From Oenococcus kitaharae (GTDB taxonomy: Bacteria > Bacillota > Bacilli > Lactobacillales > Lactobacillaceae), in contig NZ_JANJQP010000003.1 of the NCBI RefSeq assembly GCF_025758695.1, positions 62,001 through 126,000 on the forward strand: DNA of 64,000 bases, in the 5' to 3' direction. The position numbers and the translations under genes were made by a program. The notes below the pieces were generated by a model, which was not told where the DNA came from, ran no database searches, and worked only from the letters and a program-made list of their open reading frames with translations. The number at the start of each line of letters is the position of its first letter. The first letter of the stretch is position 1. Shown here one piece after another: positions 16,202 to 25,817 of this stretch.

Positions 16202-17814
16202 CTAAGCCAAAGTAATTAATTGATCAATTTCTGGCCGAATTTCTTCATGTAATTGATGAGTAACAAAAATCACAGTCATATCTTGCAAGCTTAAGAATTG
16301 CTTTTCTACTTGAATAGCACTTTCGCTTTTCAAACTGTTGGTGCCTTCATCGATTAGCAGAATTTGTGGATTCCGTAATAAACCACGGGCCAGCGCTAAA
16401 CGCTATCGCTGACCACCAGAGAAGAGCTGACCTTTTTCGCCGACTGAACTATCCAAGCCTTGTTTTTGAGCCATAACGAAGTCAAATAGGTCGTTGCGTT
16501 TCAGTGCCTGGAAAATGGCATCGTCAGAGAATTTTTCGCCGAGGGTCAAGTTATCACGGATGGTGCCGTTGAAAACATAGGGAATCTGATCAACATAAGT
16601 AATGGTTTTTCGCAGCTGTTCTGAGGAGAGATTCTTTAATTCCTGGCCGGCAATTTTGACGCTACCACTATAATTCAGCAGTTTACCAGCGAGAATATTC
16701 AGCAGAGTCGATTTGCCAGCGCCAGATTCACCTGTAATAATGACTTTGCTTATTCAAAGGAAGCTTGATCGAAACCGGCTTCAAAGCTATTTTATCCTGA
16801 TAGCGATAGCTCAGATTTGTCAGATTGAGTGGCGTCTGCTAGGGGCTTAGTGCTTTGATTGCTGGTATTGAGGCTGGTATCGACACCCAGATGATATTTA
16901 GCAAACAAGGGATTCAGGGATTTGACAGAAGTCAGCGTCGGACCTAAGTTAGCTAAGCCGTTAAAGACGTTTGAGGCTAAGGCGCCGGTTGATAGAATTG
17001 ATCCGATCGGCGTCAGACGTGCTAGTGCTAAGGCACCAGTCCAGGCAATTGTAATCAGTTGACTACCGGCGTTTGCCAAGACACCAATTGACGTGGCAGC
17101 TGCTTGTGTACGTCCCAGTTGAACTTTTTTAGCCTGCAGCAGCCGGCCGCTTTTATCGACGTGATTGATAATTCGTTGTGTCAGATTATAAGCAAACAAT
17201 GTGTCAAAACCATGCAGCATATCATTGACAGAAGCGGCAAAGTTTTCATTGGCCTGTGAGGTCTCGACACTGGCTTTCTTCAATTTTTTCTGCATCAATT
17301 GTGGGGCAAAAATAGTGACGACCGACAGCAGCAATGTTAAGACCACCAGTGACCAATGGAAAGACAGCAGGGCGATGATTGAGAAGATGGCATCCAGAGA
17401 AACAGAAATAATATCGAAGAAAACACTAAAACCGCCGTTTTCGATCATTGTCACGTCGTTCATCAGCCAAGATGAGTAATCGTCTGAATTTTTGGCATGA
17501 AAACGGCTGTATGGCAGACCAGAAATTTGCTGGCTGATATCATGCCGCAAAGACAGGCTCATCTTTTGTACCAGTCTTGCCCGCAGACTATACACGACAT
17601 AGATCAAAAAAGCGAAAATCACCCAGGTCAAGATCGCCAGGCCTGCCAACAGCAGAAATCGGTTTCGTTGGAAACTGATCAAGCTGTTTAATAGATAGGT
17701 ATTGATTAAGGCAGCTGCTACTTTGCTGCTGGACATCAAGGCAATTAGGAAAACACAAAATAGTGTACCAGCCCATTGTTCTTTTAAATATTTTCTCATG
17801 ATGTCATTCCTCAC
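16202..17814 (-). pseudogene. Decayed ABC exporter (fused permease-ATPase), two frameshifts and a nonsense codon
   Basis: An intact frame of 340 residues (16792-17814) covers six membrane segments of a type I exporter. The ATPase half follows in other frames. After residue ~330 the sequence continues as LNLTNLSYRYQDKIALKP in a shifted frame, then as VIITGESGAGKSTLLNIL (Walker A) in a third. Within the signature, SGGQR is followed by TAG in place of Gln. The tail ends with ILLIDEGTNSL and VTHQLHEE before TAG at 16202. The architecture matches the intact exporter at 18101, which faces it, so the two were probably partners or duplicates. The permease half could still be translated but cannot work as a transporter alone. 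Confidence 0.9.
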
Positions 17815-17840
17815 ATTTCTTTTAATTATTTAGCATTATG

Positions 17841-17861
17841 ATATATATATATATATATATA
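17841..17861. repeat. (AT)10 dinucleotide tract in the promoter region of the decayed exporter
   Basis: Ten uninterrupted AT units lie about 27 bases upstream of the exporter remnant's start codon, in the divergent region between two exporter genes. Such tracts can slip in replication and alter promoter spacing. Confidence 0.8.
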
Positions 17862-18100
17862 CCAGGATAATTGTTCATAATATTAACACAAGCGTAGATG
17901 ATTGAAGCGAGTAATTTCAAATTACAGTACTACTTCAATTGATCGGATTGAAAGTCGCTGTTGCTTATGAGAAAATAGCCCCAATAGTATTTGGCAAAGG
18001 ACGGAACATGTTTAAGTTTTTGGTTCACACACCAGCAAGTTTGTTATTTCTTTAAGAAAACTATTTTCTAAATTAAATAACAATAAGGTGGGTAACACTC

Positions 18101-19723
18101 ATGAATTTAACTCAGTATTTACGTGAGTTCTCCAAACAGAACGGTTTTTTGTCTGTGTTTCTGATTCTCCGAGATTTTGTTCTCATGTTGGCAGGTCTGG
18201 CTTCGGCTAACGCTTTAACAGCCTTGGCCCATCTGCATTTGCAATCTTTTCTGATCTGGATGCTGTTGGAAATAGCCGCTTATACTTTTTACTGTTTCAG
18301 CCTCTACATTCAGGATTACTATTCTTCTAAAATTATCCAGCGCATGGATACGGCCATCCGTCGTGATATTGCCAAACGCATTTCGCAAAGCAGTTATCAA
18401 GATTATCATGCTAGAAACGACGCTGTTTACACCTCTTGGATGACCAATGATATCAATACGATTAATCAAAATGGTTTTAATAATTTTTACGATCTTGTTG
18501 ATAACACGGCTAATATTGTTTTTGGTGCGGCAGCCCTGCTCTTTTATCACTACTCTTTTATTGTGACTGTGGCAATGCTGTCGGTGGCGACTTTGCTGGC
18601 CCCCAATGTTTTCAAAAAGAGACTGGACCGGACTTCTTTAGAAATGACACAAGGATCAGAAAAATTAACTGACCAGCTAACCGACACATTAGAAGGCTTT
18701 AATCCTTTATATATGATGAACCTCACGCGCAGAATTGTTGCCAAGGTCTTGACAGCTTCTGATCATTTAGCCGAAAAAAATAATCACTATGCAAAAATCT
18801 ACGGCACGATGTCGGCTTCGGTGAACGGCATTAGTGTGGCCAGTCAGCTGATTGTTGTGATTCAAACGGGCATTTTGGTCTTTTTGAAATTAATCCCAAT
18901 TGGTTCAATTGTCGCCACGGAAAATTTTGCTGGCAGCGTGTTTTCCGGCATTACTGGCAATAGCCAAACATTGATTGCCATGAAAGCAACCAGGCCGATC
19001 TTTGACAAATTCAGACAGCTGCCTATCCAGCAACAGCAGTCTAGTAGGCCGGCCGCCCTGCAGCAAAGCATCCAATTAAAAGATGTTAGTTTTTCTTATA
19101 AAAATCAGCCCATTCTCAAGCAGGCTAATCTTGTTTTAGAAAAAGGTCATAAAAATGTGCTCATCGGACCCAGCGGTGCTGGTAAATCAACGCTGCTGAA
19201 TTTGCTGAACACAAAGCTGACGAATTATCAAGGCGGCCTATTATTTGATCACGATAATTATCAGAATCTAAACTCAGCGTCGATTCGTGAACAAATTTAT
19301 TATCTGGATCAGGATCCTTATATTTTTAATGACAGCTTGGCCAATAATATCACGATGGGTCAAGCAATCGGGGATGATCTTTTAAAGCATACCGTTGAAG
19401 AGGCCGGCCTGCAGCCTTTGATTGACCAGCTGCCCGATGGTTTAGACACACAATTATCTCATGATGGCGCTGACCTCTCAGGTGGGCAGAAACAACGGAT
19501 TGTTTTAGCTCGCGGCCTGGTTTCTGGCCGATCCATTTTTCTTGTCGATGAAGGGACTTCGGCCTTGGATCGGGAAACGGCTGACAAAATCGAAGGCAGC
19601 TTGATTAGTAACCCTAGAATCACGCTATTAATGGTGACACATCACTTGAGAGCGGAAACATCTAAGCGGTTTGACCATGTTTATACTCTTCAAGATCATC
19701 ATGTTTATCTGAAGACAAATTAA
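18101..19723 (+). CDS. ABC exporter, fused permease-ATPase (intact)
   Basis: A 540-residue half-transporter with six N-terminal membrane segments and an ATPase domain: Walker A GPSGAGKSTLLN (about residue 362), Q-loop region YYLDQDPYIF, signature LSGGQKQRIVLARG, Walker B SIFLVDEGTSALD and switch VTHH. AAGGTGGG lies upstream of the ATG. It is divergent from the decayed exporter of the same architecture, with which it may once have formed a heterodimer; it might now work as a homodimer or be on the way to loss. Substrate unknown; peptide or drug export is typical of the family. Confidence 0.87.
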   Translation: MNLTQYLREFSKQNGFLSVFLILRDFVLMLAGLASANALTALAHLHLQSFLIWMLLEIAAYTFYCFSLYIQDYYSSKIIQRMDTAIRRDIAKRISQSSYQDYHARNDAVYTSWMTNDINTINQNGFNNFYDLVDNTANIVFGAAALLFYHYSFIVTVAMLSVATLLAPNVFKKRLDRTSLEMTQGSEKLTDQLTDTLEGFNPLYMMNLTRRIVAKVLTASDHLAEKNNHYAKIYGTMSASVNGISVASQLIVVIQTGILVFLKLIPIGSIVATENFAGSVFSGITGNSQTLIAMKATRPIFDKFRQLPIQQQQSSRPAALQQSIQLKDVSFSYKNQPILKQANLVLEKGHKNVLIGPSGAGKSTLLNLLNTKLTNYQGGLLFDHDNYQNLNSASIREQIYYLDQDPYIFNDSLANNITMGQAIGDDLLKHTVEEAGLQPLIDQLPDGLDTQLSHDGADLSGGQKQRIVLARGLVSGRSIFLVDEGTSALDRETADKIEGSLISNPRITLLMVTHHLRAETSKRFDHVYTLQDHHVYLKTN

Positions 19724-19727
19724 TTAG

Positions 19728-19756
19728 GAGGCCCGCAAGTAGCGGGTCTTTTCTTT
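19728..19756 (+). terminator. Terminator of the ABC exporter gene
   Basis: GCCCGC and GCGGGT form a short GC-rich stem (with one G-T pair) followed by a T-rich tract, 4 bases after the stop codon. Confidence 0.7.
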
Positions 19757-19791
19757 TGGGGAAATCAGCTCTTTCAATAGATCGGTGCCAC

Positions 19792-19822
19792 AAAAAATCC
19801 ACTGCTAATCAACAGTGGATTT
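19792..19822 (-). terminator. Terminator of the amino-acid permease gene
   Basis: AAATCCACTG and CAGTGGATTT form a perfect 10-bp stem. On the minus strand it is followed by a T run, downstream of the permease stop codon. Confidence 0.75.
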
Positions 19823-19862
19823 ACTATTATAGAAGTTTATCGAGTATCTGAGAAAGATTCAA

Positions 19863-21251
19863 TTAGACATTTAATGGCTCCAATCTCTTTTGCCTCAGGT
19901 ATTCCAAGCCGCCAAACACGAGTGTCCAAATAACTGCACCTACAGCTCCAATCATATCCTGCGGGACGAAGAACAAACTAATGAAAATAATCCCGAAAAA
20001 TGCGATTGTCAATGGACTGGTCAGATGATAGGCAGGCATCAAGAAGCCGTTTGGCAGGAAGTCTTGAGATTCGCGGTATTTTCTGTGTGCCAGCATCGTC
20101 AGTGTGTAGACAATGATGTACATGTCGCTAGAGATACCAGTGACAATTGTGAAGACTGAGTCAATTGTGGTCGTTAAACTCATCAAGGGTGTGATCAAGA
20201 CCAAAGCTGCAGATAGGATAATAGCCGCAGCGGGGACGCCGTTCTTAGAAATCTTCGCGAATGTCTGATACATCCAAGAATTTTCCGGCACTTCAGTTGC
20301 TAATTGATAGAAGTGACGGCCAGCCGAGAAGATGCAGCTATTTAAGGATGAAGCAGCCGATGTTAAAACAACAAAATTAATTGTCGCTGCTGCTGCCGGG
20401 AATCCTGCTAGTCTGAACACTTGGACAAATGGACTGCTGGTAGGGGAGAGAGATGTCCATGGAATAATACCCATAATGACGATCAAAGCGCCTATATAAA
20501 AGAGCAGGATTCGGAGTAGTGTCTCGTTGACCGCTTTTTTGATAACTGCGTGGGGTGTTTTAGCCTCGCCAATCGTGATACTAACAAATTCAATACCTTG
20601 AAAGGCGAAGAACACCATGGGAAAAGCAGAAATAAAATTAAATCCGCCGCGGGGAAACAAAGTATAATTTTGAAAAATATTTGATAGTGATGCGTGGCCG
20701 AGCGGTGTCGCTGCATGACTGGTCATCATGAAGATACCTGTGACGATCATTGCCAGAATGGCGATGATTTTGATCATGGCAAACCAAAATTCCGCTTCAC
20801 CGAAGAGACGTGCAGCGATTAAATTGACAGATGCCAAGACGCCTAGAAAAACCAGTTCCACGATCCAGGAAGGTATATTAGGGAACCAGTATTTGACATA
20901 ACTGGCAGTCGCTGTTAATTCTGCCATACAAACAAAGACTAAGCCAATCCAGTAAGTCCAGCCTGTGAAGTGGCCGGCTGTTGGGCCTAAATAGCGTGAT
21001 ATAAAAGACACAAAAGTATGTTGAGATGGGTCGGAATAAAACATTTCTCCAATGGCTCGCATCATTAGGAAGAAAAACAGACCGAGAATCACGTACACCA
21101 ATAGTACCGATGGCCCCGTTTTACTAATCGTGCTGCCGGATCCCAAAAACAATCCTGTTCCAATCGTGCCGCCTATAGCGATCATCTGCACATGGCGATT
21201 GCTCAATGCACGCCGTGTGCCATCTGGGTTCTTAACAATTTTCGATTTCAT
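19863..21251 (-). CDS. Amino acid permease (APC superfamily, AAT family)
   Basis: The protein has about 12 membrane segments and the APC signature near the N-terminus, HVQMIAIGGTIGTGLFLGSG, followed by the conserved FISRYLGPTAGHFTGWTYW loop. It imports an amino acid with protons at the plasma membrane; specificity cannot be assigned, with proline, threonine, alanine and D-serine-type carriers all in the same group. TAGGAGG is 6 bases before the second of two adjacent ATG codons, so I start at 21251 (462 residues) rather than at 21254 or the further upstream 21290. It has its own terminator. Confidence 0.87.
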   Translation of the reverse strand: MKSKIVKNPDGTRRALSNRHVQMIAIGGTIGTGLFLGSGSTISKTGPSVLLVYVILGLFFFLMMRAIGEMFYSDPSQHTFVSFISRYLGPTAGHFTGWTYWIGLVFVCMAELTATASYVKYWFPNIPSWIVELVFLGVLASVNLIAARLFGEAEFWFAMIKIIAILAMIVTGIFMMTSHAATPLGHASLSNIFQNYTLFPRGGFNFISAFPMVFFAFQGIEFVSITIGEAKTPHAVIKKAVNETLLRILLFYIGALIVIMGIIPWTSLSPTSSPFVQVFRLAGFPAAAATINFVVLTSAASSLNSCIFSAGRHFYQLATEVPENSWMYQTFAKISKNGVPAAAIILSAALVLITPLMSLTTTIDSVFTIVTGISSDMYIIVYTLTMLAHRKYRESQDFLPNGFLMPAYHLTSPLTIAFFGIIFISLFFVPQDMIGAVGAVIWTLVFGGLEYLRQKRLEPLNV

Positions 21252-21612
21252 CATGGTCCTCCTAAAATAAAAGATAAGTAAGTCCACCAACTTAGATAAC
21301 TTTTATTTAAGCTAGGTTGTATGATCAAATGACACGTTCATTCATTATTATGTAAGCTTAGCTAACATATTTTGTTTCTTTTTATATGATGGGCGATGTC
21401 GTGTTCTGTTATAGGAAATAAAAAGTAGCCACACATAGCTGAATAATGGATTTGACTTGAAGTACACTCCAAGTATTACACTATGTATCGCTGAGAGAAA
21501 GGCGGCTATATTAAGCTGGCGACGAAAAAAATGTGCCAGTGCTGCTGCTAGCAACAATCAGCTGTGTGTCTGTCTCATACAAATTTGAATAAATATAACG
21601 GAGGTATTAAAA
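21252..21612. other. Divergent intergenic region between permease and SDR-like gene
   Basis: About 360 bases carry the two divergent promoters. A weak inverted repeat (CTGGC / GCCAG, near 21516-21540) is present. No ORF with codon structure or ribosome site was seen, and no leader-peptide or T-box pattern upstream of the permease. Confidence 0.4.
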
Positions 21613-22257
21613 ATGACAAAAAATGTTCTCATCATGGCCGCCAATGGCCAAATTTCACAATTAGTCGAAGAAGGTCTTTTAAATGGCAGTCAGTTCTCTG
21701 ATGTTCATTTAACATTATTTGCACGCCAAAAAAGTCGTTTAGCCAGTAATTCGCGAGTCACTTCGATCACGGGCAGTTTGGACAATCCGGCTGATGTCAA
21801 ACAGGCGATTGCTGGCCAAGATATTGTTTTCGTCGGTGTTGTTGACCATACACCTGATAATCATCAAACACAGAATGTCGTTGATGCCATGAAAGCGGCT
21901 GGTGTTCAACGCTTAATTTATGCGAATGTGCTCGGTATTTATGATGAAGTGCCTGGCGCATACGGTAGATGGAATAAGAGCGCTATTGGCAGCGGGCTGG
22001 CATCAGCACTTAGATCCGATCAGATCATGGAGCAGTCAGGTCTCGCCTATACGACATTGCGTCTGCCTTGGCTAAACGATCGTGAAGTCAAATACGAAAT
22101 TACGCATAAAGACGAACAGTATCTGGGTGTTTCTGGATCACGGAAAAGCATTGCAGACGTTGTTTTGCGAATAATTGCTGATCCGGACTTTTTGAAAAAC
22201 GATAGTGTTGGCATTGCTGATCCGGCCACGCAAGGACAGACCCGTCCGGTTTATTAA
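21613..22257 (+). CDS. NAD(P)H-binding protein (NmrA/SDR_a5-like)
   Basis: A 214-residue atypical SDR with an N-terminal cofactor loop LIMAANGQIS, an acidic/basic strand FARQKSRL that favours NADP, and the conserved VQRLIYANVLGIYDE segment. The family includes NAD(P)H-binding sensors and reductases that lack the full SDR catalytic triad. CGGAGGTA lies upstream of the ATG. Its position before an OYE-like flavoprotein suggests a shared redox role, but the 218-base gap contains a separate promoter. Function unknown. Confidence 0.8.
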   Translation: MTKNVLIMAANGQISQLVEEGLLNGSQFSDVHLTLFARQKSRLASNSRVTSITGSLDNPADVKQAIAGQDIVFVGVVDHTPDNHQTQNVVDAMKAAGVQRLIYANVLGIYDEVPGAYGRWNKSAIGSGLASALRSDQIMEQSGLAYTTLRLPWLNDREVKYEITHKDEQYLGVSGSRKSIADVVLRIIADPDFLKNDSVGIADPATQGQTRPVY

Positions 22258-22422
22258 CTATCAAAAACTAATTGAACATTTTTTCACTTGTGAAAAAAAT
22301 TAAATTCTGTTTGACAATACAATTAAAATATATTTTTCACTATCAAATAAATAATATAAAATATTTGTAAAAAAACATGAAATTTTGAATGTTTTTTTGA
22401 AAAATTTATGCCCTAATATTGA

Positions 22423-22451
22423 TTGACAAAAATTCCTGACGTCGCTATGCT
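22423..22451 (+). promoter_or_regulatory. Sigma-A-type promoter of the flavin oxidoreductase gene
   Basis: TTGACA (22423-22428) and TATGCT (22446-22451) are separated by 17 bases, a near-consensus promoter about 25 bases before the TTG start codon. Confidence 0.75.
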
Positions 22452-22475
22452 GGTCTATCATGGAGATTTTTATAA

Positions 22476-23657
22476 TTGAGTAAATACGATAAACTTTTCG
22501 AAAAAATCACATTAGGCAATGGCACGGCAGTTCAAAACCGATTTATGCTGGCACCCATGTGTGACGATTCTTCTAATGGCGGCAAGGTAACTGATCAGCA
22601 GGTTGAATATCTGCGGATTCGCGCAGCAAACGTCGGCGTGGCCGATACGGGCTATGCTTATGTGAATGATTCTGGGATCCAGATTCAGGGTCAATTAAGT
22701 GCAGCTCACGATGATGACATTCCCGGTTTGACTAAACTGGCAGCTGCGATGAAGGCTGGCGGAGCCAAAGCTATTTTGCAGTTTTCTCATGCAGGCCGAG
22801 ATGCGATGGGCTCGCAAAAATATGGGAATCGTGTCTATGCGCCAAGCAAGGTCGATTTTCCTTGGGTTCATTATGACTTTGATGAAATGAGTCAAGCCGA
22901 CATTGAGCAGGTGCTGGATGATTATAAGAATGCGACAAGGCGCGCGATCGAAGCTGGATTTGATGGGATTGAAATCCATAACTGCAACCACGATTTGCTG
23001 CAGCAGTTCTTCTCTACCTATTCAAATCGCAGGACTGATAAGTGGGGCGGCTCATTGGAAAAACGAATGGCTTTTCCATTAGCCGTATTGAAAAGTCTGA
23101 AAGAGGCTGTTGCTGAAGCTGGTAAACCTGATTTTATCATCGGCTGGCGTATCAGTCCTGAAGAGCGTCATGGCGATTCAGTTGGATATGATGTGGACGA
23201 TATGATTGCCCAAATGAAAGAAGTCTTTAAGATCGGGATTGATTATTTGAATCTGTCGTTGAATTTGGCTGCTGGCTACAATAATGCCAAACGCCTAGAT
23301 TACAACGCTGTTCCAGTTGGACATACGAAAAGATTCGCTACTATTTTCCGCGAACTAGCCGGTAACGTACCAGTCTATGTCGGCACAAATATTTTCACTG
23401 CTGACCAGGCCATGGATGCCGTTGATGACGAGAAAGGCCAATCCGGTGTCTATGTTGGCCGTGAAATGCTGATTGACCCGGAATTTGTTCTTAAGATCAA
23501 AGAAAATCGTGAAGATGAGATCGTTCGAACGACTACCATTCAGCACTTAAAGGATGTTAAACTGCCTGATGGTTTCGTTGACAATTATGCTGATACCGAT
23601 GGTTCGACACGCAGCGTTTCCTATCGTAAGGGTATTCCGCTCCCAGGATTGGATTAA
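22476..23657 (+). CDS. NADH:flavin oxidoreductase, Old Yellow Enzyme family
   Basis: The 393-residue protein has the OYE barrel: FMN-binding RFMLAPMCDD near the start, FSHAGRD, the substrate-binding pair in GFDGIEIHNCNHDLLQQFFS (His-x-x-His position reads HNCNH), NRRTDKWGGSLEKR, and GWRISPEE. It reduces activated C=C bonds with NAD(P)H. Translation starts at TTG, with GGAG 11 bases upstream; no in-frame ATG fits. Lactic acid bacteria carry several such enzymes; substrate unknown. Confidence 0.87.
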   Translation: MSKYDKLFEKITLGNGTAVQNRFMLAPMCDDSSNGGKVTDQQVEYLRIRAANVGVADTGYAYVNDSGIQIQGQLSAAHDDDIPGLTKLAAAMKAGGAKAILQFSHAGRDAMGSQKYGNRVYAPSKVDFPWVHYDFDEMSQADIEQVLDDYKNATRRAIEAGFDGIEIHNCNHDLLQQFFSTYSNRRTDKWGGSLEKRMAFPLAVLKSLKEAVAEAGKPDFIIGWRISPEERHGDSVGYDVDDMIAQMKEVFKIGIDYLNLSLNLAAGYNNAKRLDYNAVPVGHTKRFATIFRELAGNVPVYVGTNIFTADQAMDAVDDEKGQSGVYVGREMLIDPEFVLKIKENREDEIVRTTTIQHLKDVKLPDGFVDNYADTDGSTRSVSYRKGIPLPGLD

Positions 23658-23703
23658 AAACAAGTATTTAGCTGCTATAAGTTTTTGATTAAAGACAACG
23701 CCC

Positions 23704-23726
23704 TAGACAAGGCTTGTCTTTTTTTG
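23704..23726 (+). terminator. Short terminator after the OYE-family gene
   Basis: AGACAA pairs with TTGTCT over a 3-base loop and is followed by a T run. Confidence 0.5.
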
Positions 23727-23753
23727 TGCCTGTAATGGGCCGTAGTTTGTCAT

Positions 23754-23773
23754 AATTAGTTTAGAGACTAATT
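23754..23773. promoter_or_regulatory. Inverted repeat in the mntH promoter, possible metal-regulator operator
   Basis: AATTAGT and ACTAATT are perfect 7-base arms around TTAGAG, lying between a possible -35 (TTGTCA, 23747) and the mntH start. Location and symmetry fit an operator, for example of an MntR-type repressor, but the sequence is not a textbook MntR box. Confidence 0.4.
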
Positions 23774-23797
23774 GACGTTCTTGAAAGTAGGTACAAC

Positions 23798-25132
23798 ATG
23801 AAAAATGCTAATAAAAATACATCCGGGCAAAAGAGTTTGGATGAAATAAACGGCAGTATCAAAGTACCTCAGAACGCTAGTTTTTTCCGTACCTTGCTGG
23901 CTTATACAGGCCCCGGTGCCCTGATTGCAGTGGGATATATGGATCCTGGAAACTGGATCACGTCTATTGCGGGCGGTGCACAATTCGAGTATGTATTGTT
24001 ATCTGTGATTCTTTTGTCCAGCTTGATTGCAATGCTTTTACAATCAATGGCCGCCAAACTCGGCATCGTGACCGGCAAAGACCTCGCTCAGCTGACACGG
24101 GATCGGACATCAAAAAAAGTCGGCTTTATTCTGTGGGTGATTACAGAATTGGCTATCATGGCGACCGATATTGCCGAAATTATTGGGTCCGGTATTGCTT
24201 TACGCTTGTTATTTAATATCCCGATCATCATCGGAATTCTGATTACCGCTGCTGATGTTTTGCTGCTGCTGGTTCTGACCAAATTAGGTTTTCGAAAAAT
24301 TGAAGCCATTATTGTCACGCTGATCACCGTGGTACTGCTGGTCTTTGCTTATGAGGTTTTCTTATCCCAGCCGAATATCGCCAAAGTAATTCAAGGTTAT
24401 TTACCAACAGAACAGATCGTGACAAACACGCCCATGCTTTATTTGGCATTAGGTATTGTCGGTGCGACGATTATGCCGCATGATTTGTATCTTGGTTCTT
24501 CTATTTCTCAGACGCGTGCCATTGACCGCGAAGACAAAAAATCTGTTGCTAAAGCCATTCGTTTTACAACCATCGATTCCAATCTGCAGCTGACAATTGC
24601 TTTTATTGTGAACAGCTTGCTGCTAGTCTTGGGTGCGGCACTTTTTTACGGTACAAATAGTGATGTCGGCCGCTTTGTCGATTTGTTTAATGCCTTGAAT
24701 AATAGTCAGATTGTTGGTGCGATTGCCAGCCCGGTATTGAGCATGCTTTTTGCGATTGCCTTATTGGCTTCCGGACAAAGTTCGACAATAACAGGTACCT
24801 TGGCCGGACAGATCATTATGGAAGGTTTTATCCATTTACGGATGCCATTGTGGGCTCAACGCTTGCTGACACGTTTATTCTCGGTAACACCGGTCTTGAT
24901 TTTTGCGATTATTTATCGCGGCAGCGAAGCACGTTTAGAAGAACTGCTGACCTTTTCACAAGTTTTTTTGAGCATCGCCCTGCCTTTTGCGGTCGTCCCA
25001 TTAGTTATCTACACGAACGATGAAAAATTGATGGGTTCTTTCAAAAATAGCGCTTGGGTCAAATGGGCAGCCACGATTGCGACGATCGTTCTGATTATAT
25101 TGAATGTTTACTTGGTATTTCAGATTTTTTAA
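23798..25132 (+). CDS. mntH: Mn2+/H+ symporter, Nramp family
   Basis: A 444-residue Nramp transporter with about 11 membrane segments. The metal-binding DPGNW motif (near residue 48, inside [17 protein letters not shown]) and the second unwound-helix motif MPHDLYLGS (about residue 228) are both intact. It imports manganese, with iron and other divalent metals possible, driven by protons. Lactic acid bacteria depend on high Mn2+ pools for oxidative defence. The upstream inverted repeat suggests metal-dependent control. Confidence 0.92.
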   Translation: MKNANKNTSGQKSLDEINGSIKVPQNASFFRTLLAYTGPGALIAVGYMDPGNWITSIAGGAQFEYVLLSVILLSSLIAMLLQSMAAKLGIVTGKDLAQLTRDRTSKKVGFILWVITELAIMATDIAEIIGSGIALRLLFNIPIIIGILITAADVLLLLVLTKLGFRKIEAIIVTLITVVLLVFAYEVFLSQPNIAKVIQGYLPTEQIVTNTPMLYLALGIVGATIMPHDLYLGSSISQTRAIDREDKKSVAKAIRFTTIDSNLQLTIAFIVNSLLLVLGAALFYGTNSDVGRFVDLFNALNNSQIVGAIASPVLSMLFAIALLASGQSSTITGTLAGQIIMEGFIHLRMPLWAQRLLTRLFSVTPVLIFAIIYRGSEARLEELLTFSQVFLSIALPFAVVPLVIYTNDEKLMGSFKNSAWVKWAATIATIVLIILNVYLVFQIF

Positions 25133-25196
25133 TCGGAAACACATTTCCGAAGGTGACTTTGCGGTTTTTCATTAAAAAATGTGTGAAACTAATTCT

Positions 25197-25790
25197 ATGA
25201 AGATTATTAATCCTAAATTAATCATTTCGGCCGTTGCCCCAAAACAGTACCCAGACGGTCAGTTACCAGAGGTCGCTTTTGTCGGCCGGTCCAATGTTGG
25301 CAAATCAACTTTAATCAACACTTTGCTGCAGCGTAATGGCTTGGCGCATACCAGCAGCCAGCCCGGTAAGACACAGACTTTGAATTTTTATAATTTGGAC
25401 GAAAAACTGTATTTTGTCGATGTTCCCGGCTACGGTTATGCCAAAGTCAGCAAGACGCAGCGCGAACAATTCGGCCAGATGGTCGAGGCTTATCTCAGCA
25501 GCCGTAAACAATTGCGTGGGGTGGTCAGCTTGATGGATGCTCGGATGGAACCAACTGAAGACGATAAACTCATGTACAATTGGCTGGCCTACTATCAAGT
25601 GCCGATTTTAGTGGTTGCGACAAAAGCCGATAAAGTGGCTCGCGGCAAACACAACGCAGTCGAATCCCGCATTAAAAAAAGCCTGAATTTTCAGCCCCAA
25701 TCCAGTTCACTAGCCTTGTTTTCAGCGGTTGAAAAATTCGGCAGCCAGGAAATCTGGGACTGGATTCAGAAACAAAGTGGCGTTGTCTGA
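25197..25790 (+). CDS. engB: Ribosome biogenesis GTP-binding protein EngB/YsxC
   Basis: A 197-residue TrmE-Era-EngA-YsxC GTPase. G1 GRSNVGKSTL, G3 DVPGYGYAKV, G4 TKADKV and G5 FSAVEKFG are all present, together with the YsxC-specific N-terminus beginning with a hydrophobic strand and SAVAPKQYP. It assists late assembly of the 50S subunit. The frame extends to an ATG at 25179, but the family start corresponds to MKIINPKL at 25197; neither has a strong ribosome site. Confidence 0.92.
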   Translation: MKIINPKLIISAVAPKQYPDGQLPEVAFVGRSNVGKSTLINTLLQRNGLAHTSSQPGKTQTLNFYNLDEKLYFVDVPGYGYAKVSKTQREQFGQMVEAYLSSRKQLRGVVSLMDARMEPTEDDKLMYNWLAYYQVPILVVATKADKVARGKHNAVESRIKKSLNFQPQSSSLALFSAVEKFGSQEIWDWIQKQSGVV

Positions 25791-25817
25791 GGCAGGCTGA
25801 GTTCCTACGATCGCAGC

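Noticed and set aside
21348-21557. 69-codon minus-strand frame upstream of the permease
   Set aside because: No ribosome site, poor codon structure, and it lies in a promoter region.
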